Source of the DNA: Strix aluco
Lineage: Eukaryota > Chordata > Aves > Strigiformes > Strigidae
Assembly (NCBI RefSeq): GCF_031877795.1
Contig: NC_133971.1
Location: 96,080,154 to 96,144,153 of the forward strand
Direction of reading: 5' to 3'
Length of the DNA stretch: 64,000 nucleotides
The notes under the pieces are model-generated. The model had not been told where the DNA came from and did not search any database. It saw only the letters and a program-made list of their open reading frames with translations. Positions 1 through 11,664 of this stretch are shown here, one piece after another. Numbering within the stretch: position 1 is the stretch's first letter; each line of letters starts with the position of its first letter. The translations under genes and the position numbers were made by a program.

Positions 1-2894
1 CTAGCTCAGTACTTTAAAGTCGGGGTTGAAATGTACAGTAAAAACTTATTATTTCCACACACACACACTCCTCAGGAATGAGCTGGCAGTCAGATCCCTG
101 CAGCCTCCCCCCACCACTGCTGCATGGGGATCCCTTCCCCAGGGACAGCGATGCAGCTCCGGGGCCAGGAGCGGTGCAGGGACCCGTGTGGGTCCCCCAG
201 TGAGGGGCGGACATTTGGGGGGGGTGAGAAAAGGCAGCACCGACACCGGCTTCCATCAGCTTTTTGCATCGGACGGCAAAAGAAAAGAAACCATGCTCCC
301 ATTCAGAGGGTGCAGACGGCGCCTCGTGGCACGCGTCTCGCAGCCGGGGACATTTTCCAGCAGCATTAAACTTCGGGTCATCTCAGAGAGAGTGAAAACA
401 GGTGGACTGGATCCCCTCTGGCCAGGCATGCCCCGAGGGGATCCCATGGGACCCAGGGCTGGGCACCCTCAGGATGCTGGAGCACCCAGGAACCAGGCAG
501 CAAGGAGCAGCAGGCAAATGACAGCAACATTTTTACTTTACACAATGGAAACCAACTTGACTCACCAGACCAAACATTTCAGCTCAAATAATGATTCCCA
601 TTAAAGAAATGACAACCCTGCCTTATAATGTGTGGGGTATAAAGAAAGGCATTTATAGTACGGGAAACTAATTGGTTTAGGAATCAAATTTGAAAAATGC
701 AACATCTTCATACAGCAGTGGGAGTGCAAACACTCCTATTTTAATGAGCTTCCTCTAAAGGAGGCTAATGTGTAATATTTCTCTGTATGAGTTTGCATTA
801 GAAATCTGCTGAGATGGGAATACTCATTACCTGCTACTATCTGAGCTTTGCACAAAAATATTGGCTTCTCCTGAGTAACCTGACGCGATTATCAATGGCT
901 TGGGGAAGGCATCGTCTGATCGAGGCCTGAAACAACCGTCGTGATACGCAGGTGTGCGGGGAAATTTTTTGCAAAGATGTGATGACTTCTTAGAAACTAC
1001 GCACGATGAATATTAAACGAATCTGGGAAACTCTTCGTCCTGATGCCTCAGACCAGCCCCATCCTTTCCACTTGCTTTCTAATGAGTCTCATTTATACTG
1101 CTGCAAACATATTTTTCTCATTATTTCTCTGTAATTCTGGAGGACGTGCAGCAGTTTCGGCGGGAGCGTGAAACTCCCAGGCACATGCGAGGTGTGGTCG
1201 TGCTGGCCGGGCTCAGGCCGGTGGGTGCAAGAGGCAGGATGAAACATCAATTTACAGGTAAGAACAGATTTCGGTAGGGATTGTGCCTACAGGTTATTCA
1301 CTCTTCTCTTTCCCGTGAAGCCAATTTAGGCAGTGCAACGCTGACCTTTGAAAAGCGTGACCGTAACGTTCAATAAATTCTGTCTTTACAGCTGCACCCT
1401 ATTGCTGCCGCCTCCTTTCGTTCAAAGGCGAAGGGATCCGCGGCTTTGCCGAAACTTGCAGCATTGGAGTAGTTGAGGTTGCGGGTGTCAGAGGCCCTGA
1501 TGAGATATGATCAAGCAGTTTTGATGCCCAACAGCTCTTTTTCAAGTTGATGAATTTTTGGATTCCATTTCCAAAGGTTAACTTTTTGACAACAACGTAC
1601 AGTCACCCGGTGCATGCAAATCAAACAGTTTAAGACTGAGGATAAGAGCACAAAGAGTCCTGCTGCAATTGAGACGTCTGTTGCATACAGAAAACACTGT
1701 AAAAAAGGAACCTTGAATATTTCTGCTGGCCACTTAAGGGGGTATTTATTGACAAATATTGAAACAACAAACACAAGCTCCTGCTATTTCCAAATCCACA
1801 GACCGAAACGGTGTGAAATGAGGAAAATCTCAGGTAGGGGTTGAGCGCGTGTGGCCCCGGGTGCTGCGGCCCTGCCGTTGGCAAAGCCGGGGAATGCCCA
1901 CCTGCCCCTCGCTCCCCCCTGTGCTGCTAGCTCACCCTTCCCAACAGGGCTTTTCCTCCAGAAGAGATTGGAGCAGTTAAAGCACTTCACAGGGCTGCGG
2001 CTCTTCCTGCAGCTCCACCTTCACGAGGAGAAGCAGAAAAGGTGATGACTGTGCTAGCAGGGCTTCATGGGCATTTATACTCCGTGCTATTTAAGATTAA
2101 AATCCCTTTCATGGTGATCATATACATTTTCCCAAGTAAAATTAAGGGACTTTTTCCTCACCTTATCTTCAAAAGCTGTAGCCAGAACTGTTAATGAATA
2201 TGCTACTATGCTTATTAGAGTTGTTGTTTGTTTGCATTTAGCTAAAATAAATTTGAAGAAAGGCTCGCCAGATGCTTTTTTAAAAACAGTGGTAGAAAAA
2301 ACCCCACTTGAGCAGGGGTGTTTTGGAAAGAATTTCATTTGCATGCCTTCATTTATTTTCATTTCAGCTTGCTTTTACAAATGTTGAAAACCACAGAGAA
2401 ATCTGACTTTGCTAGGGCTCCTTCTCCAACAAGCAACGCTGTGCTGAGTAGTACGTAATACTTGAGGCTTTACATGTCACCATGAGAGCTATTTATAAAC
2501 CACAATAAACACCACATTTATAAGGAACACTCGAGCTCTTCCAGAGCAGACACTGCTCACTACCTGAACACAGAGTTCAGAAGCGCTTCTTCAGTACCTG
2601 TGGTGCAAACTCGGAATAACTTCTTGGAAATATCAGGAAAACACCTTTGGAATACATGTGCTCGAGCGAGGAGTGATGTTGCAGGTGTGGTGAAGTGCGG
2701 TCTTGCCACCCCCGCAGTCCCCCACCACAGCAATAGGGCTGGGTTCTTCACTAGCCGAGTTGTGTCAGGTGGTGGCCTGGCTCCTTTCAGTCACATCTAG
2801 CAGCTGGGAACTGGGGGCACCTGCCTGCCCGCTCCCAGTGGGTGCCCAGCTCTGGCTCCTTGGACCACTGATGGTCCACGGACAGCGGTGTGGC
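1..2894. other. Intergenic, no gene seen
   Basis: GC-rich at 80-530, then AT-rich. The stretch 600-1130 is repeat-free and rich in TAAT-type homeodomain cores (for example CTAATTGGTTTAGG near 668), so it is a candidate conserved non-coding element. No open frame resembles a known protein. Confidence 0.5.
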
Positions 2895-3193
2895 AACCTT
2901 CCAGCAAACCTGAACCTTCCAGCAAACCTGAACCTTCCAGAAAACCTGAACCTTCCAGAAAACTTGAATCTTCCTGAAAACCTGAACCTTCCCGAAAACT
3001 TGAACCTTCCAGCAAACCTGAACCTTCCAGCAAACCTGAACCTTCCAGAAAACTTGAACCTTCCAGAAAACTTGAATCTTCCTGAAAACCTGAACCTTCC
3101 AGAAAACCTGCACCTTCCTGAAAACCTGAACCTTCCTGAAAACTTGAATCTTCCTGAAAACTTGAACCTTCCAGAAAACTTGTATCTTCCAGA
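2895..3193 (+). repeat. 18-bp minisatellite, about 16.6 copies
   Basis: Tandem copies of AACCTTCCAGCAAACCTG with few variants (CAGCAAACC, CAGAAAACC or CTGAAAACT types). The period is a multiple of three, so long open frames (NLPENL repeats) run through it on both strands. They are a by-product of the period, not evidence for a protein. The array runs into a CR1 3' end. Confidence 0.9.
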
Positions 3194-3400
3194 CTGGACG
3201 AGAGGAAGCATTTCTTCACCCAGAGGTGGTCAAACCCTGGAACAGGCTTCCTGGAGAGGGGGTCGCTGCCCCAGGCCTGTCGGTGTTTAAGAGGCAATTG
3301 GACAATGCCCTTAACAACAGGCTTTAACTTTAGGTCAGCCCCGGAGGGCTCAGGAGTTGGACCAGATGGTTGTTGTAGGTCCCTTTCAGCTCAAACAGAC
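3194..3400 (+). mobile_element. CR1 LINE 3' end, truncated
   Basis: Contains the CR1 3' block: CATTTCTTCACCCAGAGG, then TGGTCAAACCCTGGAACAGG, and the terminal GTAGGTCCCTTTCAGCTC, in plus orientation. It is 5'-truncated where the minisatellite ends and is followed by a pentanucleotide microsatellite, as the CR1 3' tail often is. Confidence 0.75.
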
Positions 3401-3510
3401 TATCGTATCGTATCGTATCGTATCGTATCGTATCGTATCGTATCGTATCGTATCGTATCGTATCGTATCGTATCCTACCCTACCCTACCCTACCCTACCC
3501 TACCCTATTC
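3401..3510 (+). repeat. Compound pentanucleotide repeat (TATCG)14-(TACCC)6
   Basis: Fourteen perfect TATCG units (3401-3470), one TATCC, six TACCC units (3476-3505) and a final TATTC. The single-unit transition TATCG-TATCC-TACCC shows stepwise mutation and spread of variants from a CR1 tail repeat. Confidence 0.95.
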
Positions 3511-6500
3511 CTGTTGGCGGCTGTGCCCTCAAAAGGCAAGGGAGCATCTGCCAGAGGTTTTGGCAAGAGGTGAGGTGGCCGTGCCGCCCGCACTGCCGCA
3601 TGTTCCAGAGGCTGCTGCTTCTTCCTTTCCTTCTGCGGCCAGGGAGACGGGGGAGGCAGCGGCAGCGGGGGGCTTCATCCCCTGAACAGGGCAAAGCCAG
3701 GGCACCCATCCCTCTCGGGCAAGCAGGCAGGCTCGCAGATGCCGCGCTCAGAAGACGATCGGAAAGGTCAGGAGCATACATTACACCTGCCTCCTGGCCA
3801 CCGCGGCATATGCTGGTGGGTCTTCTGTGGCTGGTAACCTCGGGCAAAACTGACCTGGCAGCCAGGACCGGCTGCGGCCCCTTGACTCGTCCCCCAGCCG
3901 CCTGTGGAGCGGTGCCAAGAGGCAAACCGGCGTGTCAGCTTTCCCGGGCAGGGGGAAGAACAGGTGTTTTCTGAGTGGGTCTTAGGAAAAGAGATGGGAA
4001 ACAACAGTGACAGAGATGGGAGCTGATCCTGCCTGACGGTGATGGTTGATGACTTGCTAGTGCCCAGATACGGTGCTGCCTGTGAGATCTATCAAACTGC
4101 TAGGTCAGCACATAAATATTTAAGGGAAAAGACTAAACTGAGTTGTCGTTTGGTAGAGAGGGCTATTATGGGTGAAATGTGAGCAGCACCATGCTGCGGT
4201 TCAGCCGCGTGGGATAGCGGCTTAGGGCAGGACCTGCAAACCAGGGGAGCCTCAGCAGCCCCTCGGCAGCCTGGGCACGGGCACCCCGGGAAGAGGAACC
4301 GGGACCCCAGGAAGTGGGGCTGACCCACACCGGGGTGTCTGTAGGGGTTTTGGGGCTGCAGATCACAGCACCAGGCTGCGAGAATGCAGGACGGGGCCCA
4401 CGGCACCCTCCAGCCAGCAGAGGACGTATTTCTTGCTCAGAGAGGCACTTAAGTTGAAAAATAGCTTTTTACAGGAGCCACGAGGCTGGGTTAAAACTCC
4501 AGAGGCTGCTGGACTGCCCTTCAGATAGGATTTTTTTTTTAAACTGTTGTCATCTTGGTGTTTGAGCCCCTAGAAACGCTGCTGGTCGTGCCCACGGCGG
4601 AGCAGAGCCCCGAGCACGCGTAATCCCGCGCCTGGTGGGCACCATGCTCAGGAGGGCACCGTGCCCTGCCCCTGCCAGGCTCCCCAAGAAAGCACCAGCA
4701 GCCTGAGGAGGGGGCAGAGACCCCCGTTCTGCCCTGCGGCGGAGCTTACTGGTGGGGAAAACCCACTGCACACAACTGCCAACTGTGAAGGGAGAAGCAA
4801 AACCTTAATGCACAGCAAGAATAGCAGTCTGTATGGGGGGGCAGGAAGGCAGCTTTGAAAATGAAAAATATTCATTTAACAAGAAGTAAAGAGCTCCAGA
4901 TCCCGCTGCCGGCTATAATTGTGCAGCCTCGCTGAATCCACCAAGGTTGCAAGGGTTAAGGGAGAGCAGAATTTGGCCAGTGGCTGAAATAGATAAGCCA
5001 TATGTCTGCACACCCCTGAATGTGGGACAGAAATAATTACGTGATATTCCTGCTGATAGTAAACCTACTATATCATCACCAGAAATGACAGTTTTTCACG
5101 GTATGTATGTTTTCAACAGAACACGTCGCAAGAAAATTGATCCTACGTGGAAGTTTTTGTTTCGTAAGGAAAATGCAAACAAATCGCCATTGCAACGTCG
5201 TCGTGGCTGGGCTCTAAGGCCAGCTGGGCTGGGTGGCAGGGCGGGCTCTCTGCCCAGGGCTCGTGGCGAGCTGGAGCCCGCCCGGGGCGAGGGCTGGCAG
5301 GGGAGGGTGGGCTGGGGGGCGGGGGGGGTGCGTGGGCTTCCGCAGGGCACCCGTCCCCTGCGCGCAGGCCGTCGCACCCGCAGACGGGCGCTGCACGGCG
5401 GCTCTTTGTGCAGGGCGAGCCGCACGCCAGCTATCACCAGCTCTACGTGTTTACATTCCTTCTGCTTAATATTTCTGTAATCTTCTCTGGCATCATACAC
5501 TCGTAATTTTTCTCCTCCTACTTCACACTTTTGATAAGCCTTCTGGTCCCGCAGCAGATGCATTGTGAATCTTCTCCTTCTAAGTATCTTGCATATGTTT
5601 CATTAAAAGTGTTTGTTTCTTTGATCAGCTTGAAGTTCTGATGTGAAAAAAAAATAACTTTTTGGACTTTGCTTGGCAGCACCCGGCCCCGAGATGAATA
5701 GCGGCGTCTCGGTACAGGCAGTCACTCAGGGTCCTAATGTCACTCATTTACTCTTTGCCAAGGGATTTGCCCGTCCTCCCCACGGCGGCTACAATGTGCA
5801 CTGGCACCCAAAGATAGAAAAGGGGCTTTTTATCCGCTACACTGTGCAACTGCACATGAAAGAACATGGTGGGAGGTGCCAAATGGGAGCAGCAGAAATC
5901 GGGATATATTTCACCCGCCGTTGCTTAGCGATGGGAAGCGCGGGCAGGCTGGCATTTCCCACAGCGGGGGCACCAACCCCCGCGCTCCCCCCCGGCGTGG
6001 GCCAGCCCTGGGCACGAGGGAAAGGTCAGCCGTGGTGGCCGGAGGGGAGAGGGCAGGCATGGGGTGCCCCGGAACCCCGGCAAGCGCCCGCGGCGAGGGC
6101 TTGGGGCGGAGCTGCGCAGCTTCTCCACGGTAAACCGAGGCACTGCCCGCACTGGGGACACGCCTGCCCGTACCGTATGCGGGTGGAAGTGCTGCCATGG
6201 GTGGCACACGGGTCCCACCACTCTTCACGGGTGCCCAGTGCCCTTGGGGCTTCGAAGAACTCGAAGGACTGGGGCAGCCAAGCTGCATGCAGTGAGGGAA
6301 GAGATGGAAGAGCAGCTCTGCCAGCACACAGTCCTGCATTGCCACCGCCAGCACCACCTCCACCACCTCCCTGCACCACGCAAGGAAACCACCCGGATGT
6401 TGGGGTCTCCCCCAACCCGCTCACACCGTTCCTGAGTGCCACCGCAGGACAGGCAGACCCCAGAAATCCACATGGGCCACCCCCCTGGGCTGCCCTGCGC

Positions 6501-8593
6501 CCCGCAGAGCGCACCTCAGGCCAGGCAGTGAGCCTGCAGTGAGCGACGGGCGCACGGCTTGCTAACAAAGACCCTCTCGGGCGGCGGGTCCGGGGGCTCG
6601 TGGGGAGGCAGCCCCATGCCGAGGCATCGCTGCCGGCATCGCCAAGGCAGCTCCTCGCCTGCCACCAGCATCATCCCGCCGGTGCTCGTGTTGTGGCTGC
6701 TCACCATTCCAGCGGGGGAAAGACCCTCGCGTGGGGCAGACCCTCTCGCCATCCCCTCTTGAAGCTTTCGGGGGACCTTGGAGAAGGGGTCCTGCCCCGG
6801 CACCAGGCTGGGGTGGTGGGCAGGGCCCTGGGGACAGAGTCTGCAGGGCCAGGGTCTACCCTGTGCCGTGACACAGAGGCACAGAAACTCACCCCACCCC
6901 GGGTTGCCAACCACACCATGAAGCTACCGCCTGGGGCTCCCCACCAAAGGGAAACGGGAGGAAAAATTACCATAATAACAGCAACAACAATAACAATAAT
7001 ATTTTCTTTTACGCTTATACCTCACCAGACTAACGACTGTGGCGCGTGCAGGTGCAAGAGCCACACTGCTATTAGCCTTAATATCACTGCCTCCTACTTG
7101 CCCTGTGCGGTTTATTTATTGCCGTTTGTATTACCGTCCCTTTCACGAGCTGCAGGCAGAATTTCCAAGACAAACTAACTGTAAAAACCAATTCTTCCAA
7201 TTATTGCTAAAAAAGGCGCAATTGAACCAGGAGTCACAAGGCTTTCGCAACCCTCCCCTCAGCAGCAGGAGGCCGGGTGATCCCACGGGTTCCTGCAAGG
7301 ACACCGTCCGCCCAACACACGGTGAAAACATCCCCCTCAGATATCCCCGGCATCCTCGGGGAAGCCGGGCCGAGCTCAGCTCGTTCCAGAGACCGGCCAG
7401 ACGCGGGCTCGGGCAGCGCAAGCGCCCAGGACTTTAACTCCACTCCAGACACCCTGCACAAGCGCCGGCAAAATTCCTGCCTGGATTAATCGCCCCATGC
7501 ACATATTTTTATTGAATCACTCTTAACACAGCTGCCATTCATAAAATACCTAAGCCTGTACTTTTATTCCTGTTGGAAAACATATTTAGTTACAATTCCT
7601 ACAAATGTGTGGATGTTAAAAATAACATAGTATCCTGCAAGCCTTAACACATATGGTATTTTAACTTCCACTAAATCAAGAGTATCCTAGATTATCTAAT
7701 TCCGCATTCCTTTATAAAAGCAGGATGGCACCTTAATTCAGGACGTGTTAGCCCCCCGAGCCCTGCAGCACCCCCTCTCCTTCCTTGCACCCCCTGAGAG
7801 CTGCTGCGCGGGGGAATTAATGGTTTATTGCTGCTCGGACGACCTCTGCGCGGGTATGGAAAAGGAGATGTAGAGCACCTCAAGCATTTTCCCCTCCGTT
7901 TTTAAGAGCCCTTCAGCCAGCCCCTACCAACCCGGTCGGGAGAGCCCTCGTGGGTTTGGGCGGGCGTTGCGCCAAGCCACGACTCGCGACAGCTCTCCAG
8001 GGGCCTGAGCCCACCTCCCTGCACCCTCCCCCGGGCAGCCGGCACGGCCATTTTGCACATCGATTCCATCTCACCTTGGCTCACAGGCGGCGAGAAGTTA
8101 GGCAGGAGCCCCGTCCTTGGCAGTCCATCATCGCGGCCCCAGCGGGGAGGAACAGATGCTGCTGGCTGCTCACGCTGTCCTGGAGGTTGCCGAACAATTT
8201 GGGGGTGATGGATGTGGCACTCCGAGCTGATTTCCAGCCACGCCGTGGGCGGCCCAGGGAAGACACTCTTCCAGGCAGAGCCCCCCCGGGCACGGTGGGC
8301 CCTGCTCAGCCCCGGCAGCAGCTCTGGAGCCTACAGCTGCTCCTCAGTGCCAAGAGTGCGGTCTGCTTCGAGCTGTCTGCCCCGTTGAGCTCCGCTGGGC
8401 TCTGCCTTGTCTCCTTCTCAGCTCCACCGCCCACTGGAAATGACCATTTTCCAGTAAGGTTGGCTCAACATTAAAAAAAAACCCCTATGTACTTATCTCA
8501 CTCACAATATGAAGACCCAATGCAATACTTGAGCTTAAATTTAATTAACTGCAATTATTTGAACCAAAGTCAACTAATCTATTTCCATTCCTA
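3511..8593. other. Intergenic, alternating GC-rich and AT-rich patches
   Basis: GC-rich patches at about 5210-5430, 5930-6900 and 7900-8430 carry long frames of Pro/Gly/Arg/Ala-rich translation with no recognised domain. AT-rich, repeat-free stretches at 4860-5090 and 7490-7700 look more like possible regulatory elements. Confidence 0.45.
5300..5336 (+). other. G-quadruplex-forming tract in a GC-rich patch
   Basis: Six G-runs of 3 to 8 bases separated by loops of 1 to 5 bases, within a CpG-rich patch (about 5210-5420). No gene is recognised around it. Confidence 0.6.
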
Positions 8594-9070
8594 GAGGGAT
8601 TGGAGCACAAAAAGGAGGCTTTCAACCCTAGAATCAAAGTTTTGGCCCCTAAAATTGAGGTTTTGTACTGTAACAGTGAGGGGTTTGCACCTAAAATTGA
8701 GGGTTTGGACCATAAAAAGGAGGCTTTCAACACTAGAATCAAAGTTTTGGCCCCTAAAAGTGAGGGTTTGTACCCTAAAAAAGGAGGGTTTGTACCCTAA
8801 AAATGAGGCTTTTGTCCCTAGAATCAAAGTTTTGGCCCCTAAAATTGAGGTTTTGTACCCTAAAAGTGAGGGTTTGTACCCTAAAAAAGGAGGGTTTGGA
8901 CCATAAAAAGGAGGCTTTCAACCCCAGAATCAAAGTTTTGGCCCCTAAAATTGAGGGTTTGTACCCTAAAAATAAGGCTTTCATGACTACAATCAAAGTT
9001 TTGGCCCCTAAAATTGAGAGCTTGTACTCTAAAAGTGAGGGTTTGGTACCTAAAAATGGGGGTTTGTACC
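8594..9070 (+). repeat. 21-bp tandem array with higher-order structure, about 23 units
   Basis: Units of 21 bp, for example GGTTTGTACCCTAAAAATGAG. Distinct unit types recur: GCTTTCAACCCTAGAATCAA-A is always followed by GTTTTGGCCCCTAAAATTGA-G. This pair occurs five times, at units 2, 7, 11, 16 and 19, so higher-order blocks are 3-5 units long. Two units have one extra base. Open frames on both strands follow from the period of 21 and are not a gene. Confidence 0.92.
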
Positions 9071-10510
9071 AACATGTGATGAAATCCTTTAAAGAAGCGA
9101 GGCCTGCATTCGGGCAGTATTTTTCTGCTGTCTCTAGTTTTCAGCTGCCCCTTTTTCCCTGTGCCTGGTACAGCCACAGGTGGTTTGAAAACGTCTCCTG
9201 CCCCTTTGCACCCAGGACCAGGCGCTAATGAAGCACCGTGCAAAAGCCCAAACGGCCGAGGAAAAGGCAGGATAGTGCAGTGTGACACTTGGTGACTGCC
9301 TCAGCTAGAGTCCTCCCTGTCACTGAAAGTCACCGTGCCCCCAACTGTTCCGAAGTTTCACATTCAATTTTTCTGATGTCTTTCATGAAAAATGATATTT
9401 CCTTACCCATCACAGAAGAGATTTTCCCCGGCAGGTATGCTGTCGAACATGTTGCATTCACACCATGACACAAAGTCTAAAAATCACAGAGAGACTAATT
9501 ACTGGAGGAAAATTACACCAAAAGACCGATTTCCTGGTGACGGAGATGACAGCCCAGCGCCCGGCCCCCCGGCCGCTTTGGGCAGCTCGCTCACGAGATG
9601 CTGTCACACGCTGCTGCCCTGGCGCCACAGGGGAGCAGGGGAGCAGGGCTCAGCACCTCAGAGCCCCCCACCAGCCCCCCGTCACCATTCCCCGACACCT
9701 TTGGAGCAGGGAGCTCCCGCCAGGATGGCTCCAGCTCTACCGAGCACCTCGGAAATAGGATTTTCCTAACAGCCTGCCCCTATGGGCGCTGCCGCAGCTG
9801 CGCTCCCCCAGCCCCTCACACTCACCCGTCCCCGCGGTCCCCGGGGATCCCATCGGCACCGGTATCACCGGCGGGATGAACGCGGCGGGGTTGTGGGGGC
9901 TCAGGAAAGCGCGAGGATTCAGACCCCCGGGGGGAGGCCACACGATGGGTCCGGCATCGCCTGCAGCGTTCAGTCACCTAAAATAAATTTAAAAACACTT
10001 AAAATTAAAACGTGTCATATCTGCCTCCTCTCTGCTTTCCAAACTTCTTACCAGGAAGTAATATTAATTCTTGTGTAGAAATGCAATTAAATTAATGCTG
10101 CAATAGTTACAAATACAGTCAAATAATCCTTCAACTGTAAGACTTTATATAACAGCAAAAATGCCACAAAGATAATTTATATGAAAGCTGAGGTATGGCT
10201 GATGAATTAGTTCATATTTACCTAGATTATGTATAATAAATGTAATGTATATCATTTATATCTATATAGTTCTAATTTAGTTGGAATCGGAAAATAATGC
10301 AACATGAATTCATATGAAAAACAATTTTGTACAGGAAAATTAAAATGGTAGAGCATATTGTTTTATATGAAATATTGAGCTGTGCAATCTTATTTGTTAT
10401 ATGCTTTAAGCAGACTTCAGTAGGAAAAACATATTCGTTCCCTTTGGAGCTTCTTTATAAGTGTATAAAAGCTTTAATTTCATATGGTCATAAACGGGTT
10501 GAATTTCACA
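9071..10510. other. Intergenic; AT-rich candidate conserved element at 9980-10510
   Basis: A GC-rich part (9540-9960) is followed by a long low-GC, repeat-free stretch with many TAAT and ATTA cores. Its right end continues into duplication copy A. There is no coding signal. Confidence 0.4.
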
Positions 10511-10811
10511 AAAATGCCATCAACATTTTTCTCCCTTTTTCCATCACCATTAAAATGTGATAAACAGATATTCAGGAACGCACACCACCTCAAACTTTGT
10601 TTCTTTTCTGTTTAGTTATTCGGAGAGCTGTTCTCGCTCGTTAATAAAAAATAATTATTAAAAACTACTGGCGGTTTCTAAGAATCAGTTTTGTGGGGAA
10701 AAAAACCCAACGCATTTTGTCTGCGCTGCGCCTGGGGGGTCAGGGGCCGCAGCTGTGACCGATGCCCCAGCTGGCACCAGCCGCTCTCTGCTCTGCAGAC
10801 ACGTTGGGTTT
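10511..10811 (+). repeat. 301-bp direct duplication, copy A
   Basis: Matches 14069-14369 base for base with no gaps and about six substitutions (about 98 percent identity), by eye. It begins AAAATGCCATCAACATTTTT and ends CACGTTGGGTTT. Flanks diverge at once on both sides. It does not resemble CR1 or any repeat I know. Confidence 0.93.
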
Positions 10812-11110
10812 GCCCACGCTGGCAGCAGCCCGTGCGCAGCTCCCGCACCCCCCGGGGCCTGCAGGACACTGCTTTTGGACCAACGCTGTTGAAAGTCATA
10901 GTCAGAGCTCCGAGGGGTTCACCCTGTGGTCATGGCACCCAGGGAGGCTCGCGCAAACACCGGCACTTCCCAGGACACCACCAGGCCTCGGGGACCAAAA
11001 CCAGCCCCGGCAAAGAGACGAAGCAACAGCCACCAGCTATGGAAATTCAACCACCGAGGTACGGGCAGAGCCTCTGCCGCTGCCGACGGCTGGGGACAAA
11101 GTCAGTGAAA

Positions 11111-11664
11111 TCACAGAATCATCCCAGAACCATCTGGGTTGGAAAAGCCCTTGAAGATCCTCCAGTCCAACCATGAACCTCACACTGACCGTTCCCAACT
11201 CCACCAGATCCCTCAGCGCTGGGTCAACCCGACTCTTCAACCCCTCCAGGGATGGGGACTCCCCCCCTGCCCTGGGCAGCCCATTCCAACGCCCAACAAC
11301 CCCTTCTGCAAAGAAATCCTTCCTAAGAGCCAGTCTGACCCTGCCCTGGCGCAGCTTGAGGCCATTCCCTCTTGTCCTGGCGCTGGTTCCTTGGCTCAAG
11401 AGACTCATCCCCCCTCTCTGCACCCTCCTTTCAGGCAGTTGTAGAGGGCCAGGAGGTCTCCCCTCAGCCTCCTCTTCTCCACACTAAACCCCCCCAGTTC
11501 CCTCAGCCGTTCCCCATCACACCTGTGCTCCAGACCCTGCACCAGCTCCGTTGCCCTTCTCTGGCCACGCTCGAGTCATTCAATGGCCTTTTTGGAGTGA
11601 GGGGCCCAAAACTGAACCCACTCATCGAGGGGTGGCCTCACCAGTGCCGAGTCCAGGGGTAAGA
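11111..11664 (-). mobile_element. CR1 LINE 3' fragment, minus orientation
   Basis: The reverse complement shows the CR1 3' region ending GGGCTTTTCCAACCCAGATG, upstream of an ATTCTGTGA tail, with the usual GCTGCCCAGGGCAGG block. It is 5'-truncated near 11664. It is about 97 percent identical, by eye, to the copy at 26003-26510. Confidence 0.9.

Noticed and set aside
2703-3290. 195-codon frame with NLPENL repeats, and 148-166-codon frames opposite
   Set aside because: Produced by the 18-bp period of the minisatellite, which keeps every frame open; the right end is CR1.
3357-3974. 205-codon frame with SYRIV repeats
   Set aside because: It reads through the TATCG microsatellite and CR1 tail; no independent coding evidence.
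5673-6542. 289-codon open frame (ATG at 5694) in the intergenic region
   Set aside because: The translation turns into low-information Pro/Gly/Ala-rich sequence matching the GC-rich DNA. Overlapping long frames occur on the other strand, and no domain or Kozak/splice context supports a gene.
8600-9228. Lys/Pro-rich repeat proteins on both strands
   Set aside because: A by-product of the 21-bp tandem array (period a multiple of three).
11139-11662. Several 90-130-codon frames on both strands, also at 26021-26590
   Set aside because: All lie in the two CR1 3' copies and are repeated in both; not host genes.
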